Shown: positions 59,673 to 64,000 of the stretch, one piece after another
Layout: each line of letters starts with the position of its first letter
How positions within the stretch are numbered: position 1 is the stretch's first letter
From: Paenibacillus xerothermodurans
GTDB taxonomy: Bacteria > Bacillota > Bacilli > Paenibacillales > NBRC-103111
Reading direction: 5' to 3'
Assembly (NCBI RefSeq): GCF_002220865.2
Contig: NZ_NHRJ02000001.1
Location: forward strand, 682,001-746,000
DNA: 64,000 bases
Program-made: the position numbers and the translations under genes
The notes under the pieces: model-generated
Database searches by the model: none
What the model was told of the DNA's origin: nothing
The model's input: the letters and a program-made list of their open reading frames with translations, nothing else

Positions 59673-60344
59673 CTACATAGGCTCCGAAACCGGCTGTGAT
59701 TTGGCACGGGCCGTCACCCATTTTTCGGCAAGACCGAGAAGAAAGTCGGCAGCCAATGCTAAGAGAACAGCCAGGATGGCGCCGGTGAAAATTAATTCCT
59801 CACGGTTCACGCCCAAGCCTGCAAAAATAAGCTGTCCCAGTCCGCCTGCGCCTATGAGCGTAGCCAGGGTCGCCCAGCTGATGATATATACCGTGGTCAC
59901 CCGTATGCCCGACATAATGTACGGAAACGCCAGAGGCAATTGAATGTTCACCAGCCGCTGGCCGGCGCTGTAGCCCATACCCTTGGCCGCCTCCAGCAGG
60001 TTCTGGTCTACCGCCTGGAAGCCGGAGTAGGTGTTTCGCAGAATCGGCATCAGCGAATATAAAAATAAAGCGAAGATGGCCGGAGTGCGGCCGATGCCGA
60101 GAAGCGGAATCAGGATGGCGAGCAGCGCCAGACTGGGAATCGTCTGCAGAACATTGGCAATGGCAAACACAGCGCTGTTCAGCCAGCGCACCCGGTTGCC
60201 GGCCAGCAGCACACCCACAGGGATCGCCACCAATGCTCCCAACACGACGGATACCAGCGATAACATAAGGTGCTCCTGCAGCGCCTTCACAATATCATCC
60301 TGACGGCTGGCGATAAACTCCCAGTATGCATACAAGCCGTTCAT
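59673..60344 (-). CDS. opuCB: OpuC-type ABC permease (first permease)
   Basis: 223 residues, six spans. The inner-membrane loop has EAAKGMGYSAGQRLVNIQLPLAFP-type sequence, and GAGGLGQLIFAGLG follows. Start overlaps the ATPase stop (ATGA). It forms the channel with OpuCD. The operon order CA-CB-CC-CD is that of Bacillus opuC. Confidence 0.92.
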   Translation of the reverse strand: MNGLYAYWEFIASRQDDIVKALQEHLMLSLVSVVLGALVAIPVGVLLAGNRVRWLNSAVFAIANVLQTIPSLALLAILIPLLGIGRTPAIFALFLYSLMPILRNTYSGFQAVDQNLLEAAKGMGYSAGQRLVNIQLPLAFPYIMSGIRVTTVYIISWATLATLIGAGGLGQLIFAGLGVNREELIFTGAILAVLLALAADFLLGLAEKWVTARAKSQPVSEPM

Positions 60345-61546
60345 CGCCCGACGCCTCCGTCCGCTGCCACTTGCTCCGCGGCAAGTGTAATATCTCCGCC
60401 TGACAGCATGGCTGCATCCTCCTCGGGAGGTGTGTATACTTCAGCCAGATGCCGGACGATACTGCCTTTAGTGATCAACCCCACAAAGCGGTCGTCGCGT
60501 ACGACGGGCACGTACGGCAGCCGGTGTTCATTCATCAGAGCCAACGCCGCAGACAGCGGGGTCCCGGATTGCACTACATGCTCGAACGGCTGAGTCACAT
60601 CACCGAGCTGCGCGTTCTCTTCACGATATCGATCAAGCACCCGGAAAATCGAAGCATATCCTAGCAGCTGGTTGTTTCGTCCCACCACGATCAGGGAATC
60701 GACACGGCGTCTTTCCATGATTTTAATCGCCTCGGCCATCCCGCGGGTAGGATACGCCGTCACCGGGTTCTCCGACATCACCTCGTCGACGGTAAGATTA
60801 GCCTCCGGCATGCCGGTTTGCAGCCTGTTTTTACCGATAAAGCTCCGGACGAAGTCGTTCGCCGGATGTCGGAGGATATATTCGGGCTTGCCGCTTTGCA
60901 CCACTTCCCCATCCTTCATCAGAACGATGGTATCGGCGATTTTGATCGCCTCATCCATATCATGGGTAACGAAGACGATCGTCTTCTTCAACTCCTGCTG
61001 CAGCCGCACAAGCTCATCCTGCAGCTGTTCACGGCTGATCGGATCGAGCGCGCTGAACGGCTCGTCGAGCAGGATAACGTCGGGTTCAGCCGCCAGCGCG
61101 CGGATGACGCCTATGCGCTGCTGCTGTCCGCCACTCAGCTCTGCGGGATAGCGGTCCCGGAAAGTATCCGGATCGAGGCTGACCATTCGCAGCAGCTCAT
61201 CGACCCGGTGGTTGATCCTCTCCTTATCCCAGCCGAGCAAACGGGGAACGACCGCCACATTTTTGGCAATCGTCATGTGGGGAAATAAACCTACGTTCTG
61301 TATCACATATCCGACACGTCGCCGCAGCTGCACCGGATCCATAGTTGCAACATCTTTTCCACGGATCAGTACTTTCCCGGACGTTGGATTGTTGAGCCTG
61401 TTGATAAGCTTCATCAACGTCGTTTTACCGCATCCGCTTGGACCGATCAGTACGGTCAGTTCGCCCTCTTTAAATTCAATGTCCACTGATTTCAGAGCAA
61501 CGTAACCATCATCATAACGTTTCTTTATTTTCTCAAACTTGATCAT
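60341..61546 (-). CDS. opuCA: OpuC-type ABC ATPase with tandem CBS domains
   Basis: 401 residues. Walker A GPSGCGKTT (about 34-42), signature ELSGGQQQR, Walker B VILLDEPFSALDP, H-loop FVTHDMDEA. Two C-terminal CBS domains (about 255-375: AIKIMERRRVDSLIVV and LMNEHRLPYVPVV) are typical of OpuCA/OpuBA and may sense ionic strength or nucleotides. First gene of the operon, behind an inverted repeat. Confidence 0.95.
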   Translation of the reverse strand: MIKFEKIKKRYDDGYVALKSVDIEFKEGELTVLIGPSGCGKTTLMKLINRLNNPTSGKVLIRGKDVATMDPVQLRRRVGYVIQNVGLFPHMTIAKNVAVVPRLLGWDKERINHRVDELLRMVSLDPDTFRDRYPAELSGGQQQRIGVIRALAAEPDVILLDEPFSALDPISREQLQDELVRLQQELKKTIVFVTHDMDEAIKIADTIVLMKDGEVVQSGKPEYILRHPANDFVRSFIGKNRLQTGMPEANLTVDEVMSENPVTAYPTRGMAEAIKIMERRRVDSLIVVGRNNQLLGYASIFRVLDRYREENAQLGDVTQPFEHVVQSGTPLSAALALMNEHRLPYVPVVRDDRFVGLITKGSIVRHLAEVYTPPEEDAAMLSGGDITLAAEQVAADGGVGR

Positions 61547-61562
61547 CCATTGACCACCCTTC

Positions 61563-61588
61563 TATAAGTATTATGATTTAAACTTATA
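61563..61588 (-). promoter_or_regulatory. TATAAGT/ACTTATA inverted repeat before opuCA
   Basis: TATAAGT (61563-61569) and ACTTATA (61582-61588) are exact complements 12 bp apart, 17-43 bp upstream of the opuCA start. The surrounding sequence is AT-rich and promoter-like. In Bacillus, opuC genes are repressed by MarR-type OpcR/GbsR proteins; such a regulator could bind here. No regulator gene is adjacent. Confidence 0.5.
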
Positions 61589-61671
61589 ATTGGGTTTTGA
61601 AACATAACTTTTTTTACCATATGATAAAGTTTGTTCGCCAGTGCACAATTTAGGCTCGTATGACGCGCGTA

Positions 61672-62199
61672 TTACGGCTGGTCCTTGAGCCTACGGGCCC
61701 AGAAGCCGCCTCGAAATGTGCGGGGCTCATATGAAATAACAAACGCCTTCGGTGCAAGCTCCTGAATGATTCGCATCAAATGCTTTTCCTGATTTCGTCT
61801 CGCCAGAACCTGCATCACCAGCCGCGGGCCGTCCCGCCCTTCCGCCATCCAACTCGTGACGCCGAATCCATGATCCCGCAGCCGTGCAGGCAGGGATGTG
61901 GACTCATAATCGACAACGATCTGCAGGGTCGAATATCCCAACGCGATCCATTCCTCAATTTTGATGCCGAGCCATACACCACCGCCCCAACCGATACAAT
62001 AAGCGGCCAAATTCCAAGGATCGTCAATATTGTTCAGCACGATGTTAAGGGCCATCAAGTACACAAACACTTCGAACATACTGATAAAAGTAGCAAGCGC
62101 CCGTCTAGCCTTCATAACAAGAATAATCCTGATTGTAAACAGCGTCACATACACCACGTTCATAACTATGATGGTTGCAATCATTTCCAAGCCATTCAT
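61672..62199 (-). CDS. UPF0316 (DUF5698/DUF2179) membrane protein, YebE-like
   Basis: 175 residues. Three N-terminal membrane spans (DUF5698, with LFTIRIILVMKARRALATFISMFE) are followed by a DUF2179 domain with LRDHGFGVTSW and YEPRTFRGGFWARR. Start uncertain: the ATG at 62199 is only one base from GGAGG, and TTG at 62190 is better spaced. Function unknown. Confidence 0.87.
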   Translation of the reverse strand: MNGLEMIATIIVMNVVYVTLFTIRIILVMKARRALATFISMFEVFVYLMALNIVLNNIDDPWNLAAYCIGWGGGVWLGIKIEEWIALGYSTLQIVVDYESTSLPARLRDHGFGVTSWMAEGRDGPRLVMQVLARRNQEKHLMRIIQELAPKAFVISYEPRTFRGGFWARRLKDQP

Positions 62200-62728
62200 T
62201 CCTCCGTCACCTCTCTTCTCTTGTTGCGCCGCTCTGTTGTGTCGCTCAATGTAACTACCTAATATTGCGACAGTTCAAGCTTGGTGTCTAGTCTAACTTG
62301 TTGGTGTCACGCTGCCCGCCCACGTGTTCATGGCCTTTTCATAGAGTTTCTCCACTTGTACGATCGTGCAAACCAAACCGGTGCTCGGTGAAATGTCACA
62401 CAGCTGTCCCCGCCTCCTTCAGCACCAGACAAAAAAAGTATGGCTGGCCGCCACCTATGACACGGCTTACAACGAAAACAGGGAACCACTGCTGTGGCTC
62501 CCGAAATATTGCTTGCTCTATTTCGTCCAGGATAGTATTTTCAACAACCGGGTAAACGGTCATGTTCAACGCACACCGCGCTGCCTGGCTGTGCCCTTAC
62601 CAGTTTACACCTTGCGTTTGACAAACGCCAGTCCTACCGAGGCTCTGTTGATATCCGCCTTGACGGCCTCTGCTCTTCTATATCATAAAGATCGCGAGAT
62701 GCCTTGCGGAAACCCTGAGCGGTCCGCC
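62200..62728. other. 530-bp region without a recognisable gene
   Basis: Downstream of the sugar-ABC permease and upstream of the UPF0316 gene. A long plus-strand open frame (62366-62872) overlaps the permease gene antisense and has no ribosome site or family pattern. A 55-codon minus-strand frame covering about 62390-62560 is also unsupported. No clear terminator for the permease operon is visible. It could be a decayed gene. Confidence 0.4.
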
Positions 62729-63679
62729 TCAACCCTTAGTGCCGGCAGTCAAATTCATGCCGCTGATAAAATATTTTTGGAACAGGAAAAACAGCACGAT
62801 CACCGGCAGCAGCACCAGAACGGAGCCGGCCATCAGGTAGTTCCACTGCGTCGTGTTCGAGCCGCGGAATGATTGCAAGCCGATCTGCAGCGTGTACATT
62901 GATTCTTCATTCAGGTACAGCAGCGGTCCGAGGAAATCGTTCCACGCCCCATTGAATGCCAGAATGCCCACGGCTGCGATAATCGGTTTAGATATGGGCA
63001 TCATAATTTTCCACCAGATGTACAGATGGTTCGCGCCGTCGATTTTGGCGGCCTCAATCAGCTCATTCGGCACAGACATGTAAAACTGCCGGATCATGAA
63101 GATCATAAACGCGCTGCCGAAGAAGCCCGGAACTACCAACGGGAGATAGGTACCCACCCAATGCAGCTTCGAAAATAAAATATATTGTGGAACCATGACT
63201 ACGAATCCCGGGATCATCATGGTGGCCAGTACCACCGAGAACAGAACATTTTTTCCCTTGAATCGGATCTTCGCGAATCCATAGGCAACGAAAGTATTGG
63301 ACAAAATGTGGCTGATGACGGCCAGCACCGCTATCACCAAGGAGTTGACGGTGTATCGAGTAAAAGGCGCGGCCCGCCATGCTTCGACGTAGTTACGCCA
63401 GTGCAGCGTGTCGGGGAAAAAGGCCGGAGGAAAGCGCATGATGTCCTCCATCGATTTCAGTGAAATGGATACCATCCAGCCAAGCGGCAGCAGCACCACA
63501 AAAGCGCCGGCAGCTAACAGCATCGTGAGTATCGTTCGTCCTACCAGTGCTTTGGCCTTCCTTCGCCGATACCATGGTACTGCGGCTGCCGCACGTCTTT
63601 CGACCGTTTGCTCCGTCCCGCCGTCAGTTAACTGGCCCCCCTGCGCCGTTGAACTGTTCAGTGCAGCATCCGTTCTCAT
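62729..63679 (-). CDS. CUT1-family sugar ABC permease (MalG-like)
   Basis: 316 residues with a 45-residue polar N-terminal tail before the first span. Six spans and the binding-protein-dependent loop EAAKIDGANHLYIWWKIMMP, typical of MalG/LplC-type permeases, then FNGAWNDFLGPLLY. The ATG overlaps the upstream permease stop (ATGA). It imports an oligo- or monosaccharide; the binding protein must lie beyond the window. Confidence 0.94.
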   Translation of the reverse strand: MRTDAALNSSTAQGGQLTDGGTEQTVERRAAAAVPWYRRRKAKALVGRTILTMLLAAGAFVVLLPLGWMVSISLKSMEDIMRFPPAFFPDTLHWRNYVEAWRAAPFTRYTVNSLVIAVLAVISHILSNTFVAYGFAKIRFKGKNVLFSVVLATMMIPGFVVMVPQYILFSKLHWVGTYLPLVVPGFFGSAFMIFMIRQFYMSVPNELIEAAKIDGANHLYIWWKIMMPISKPIIAAVGILAFNGAWNDFLGPLLYLNEESMYTLQIGLQSFRGSNTTQWNYLMAGSVLVLLPVIVLFFLFQKYFISGMNLTAGTKG

Positions 63680-64000
63680 CTGCCGTCACCCCCCTCGTAG
63701 TACACCCAACGCCGAGACAATTTTAGATTGAGGACGGTCAAAATGATCACGATAACGAACAAAATCCATGCCATCGCCGAGGCATACCCCATATCAAACA
63801 CGGTGAACGCTTTGTGCCACATATGAAGGTTATAAAACAACAGTGAATTCTGTGGCCCCCCTGTCCCGTTTTCCGTCATGACATAGCCTTCCTGAAAAAT
63901 CTGAAATCCGCCAATAATACCGGTAACCAGTTCAAAGAAGATGACGGGCGAAATCATCGGCAATGTCACATGATAAAACCGCTGTAATACCGACGCGCCG
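63676..64000 (-). CDS. CUT1-family sugar ABC permease (MalF/UgpA-like), 5' end outside window
   Basis: About 107 C-terminal residues; the frame stays open to the window edge. The start of the visible part reads VLQRFYHVTLPMISPV, the end of the EAA loop, followed by GGFQIFQEGYVMTENG and YASAMAWILFVIVIILTVLNL, the last membrane span. It pairs with the MalG-like permease that follows. Confidence 0.93.
   Translation of the reverse strand, partial: GASVLQRFYHVTLPMISPVIFFELVTGIIGGFQIFQEGYVMTENGTGGPQNSLLFYNLHMWHKAFTVFDMGYASAMAWILFVIVIILTVLNLKLSRRWVYYEGGDGR

Noticed and set aside
62366-62872. 168-codon plus-strand frame between the UPF0316 and permease genes
   Set aside because: Its 3' half is antisense to the permease gene, there is no ribosome site, and no family pattern is recognisable.

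Overview
The window comes from an endospore-forming Firmicute of the Paenibacillaceae (Paenibacillus/Cohnella type). This is inferred from the moderately high GC, strong GGAGG ribosome sites with frequent TTG and GTG starts, PdaA and NrnB homologues, CcpA-type cre sites, a FIMAH-domain exoenzyme and many sugar-catabolism operons. No rRNA, tRNA, CRISPR array, insertion sequence or prophage was seen. Almost everything is encoded on the minus strand.

Layout. 1-487: partial DUF421 membrane protein. 713-790: 25-residue membrane peptide candidate. 1241-8898: envelope locus of a membrane-fusion protein, an RND pump and a 14-repeat RCC1 double-propeller protein, preceded by 11-bp-phased direct repeats like an OmpR/PhoP-family operator and followed by a structured element plus terminator. 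9239-10922: L,D-transpeptidase, SDR oxidoreductase, small membrane protein. 11159-16632: five-gene sugar locus (Gfo/Idh/MocA, DUF993, TIM-barrel isomerase, AraC regulator, second Gfo/Idh/MocA). 16854-24131: MFS permease, TerC, hydrolase, DUF421, Fsr-like exporter, DUF1294, a divergent IF-3 paralogue, a zinc-finger/HTH protein and a CHY zinc-finger protein.

24203-34094 is a nine-gene TRAP-transporter catabolic operon with two FGGY kinases, an LsrF/DeoC-type aldolase, a zinc alcohol dehydrogenase, a D-2-hydroxyacid dehydrogenase and its own RpiR regulator. A near-consensus promoter is overlapped by one of two matching palindromes. I regard this as the best candidate for an undescribed pathway.

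34456-44117: secreted GH27/36 glycosidase, orphan ParB-like protein, small hydrophilic protein, YihY, CstA-YbdD with a perfect cre, PdaA and NrnB. 44516-47351: TrpXYZ-type ABC importer. 47419-53374: L-rhamnose operon (rhaEW, an ASRT-family gene, rhaI, rhaB, DeoR regulator) with no visible mutarotase gene; the ASRT gene is the only small gene in it. 53879-57835: SGNH hydrolase, then a divergent nucleoside hydrolase / LacI regulator-ribokinase unit sharing two identical palindromes. 58072-61546: OpuC-type compatible-solute importer ending in a 39-bp tandem repeat. 61672-64000: UPF0316 protein and two CUT1 sugar-ABC permeases, the last cut by the window edge.

Together this is a chromosomal accessory region devoted to sugar, polyol and nucleoside scavenging with local regulators, plus envelope and osmotic-stress functions.
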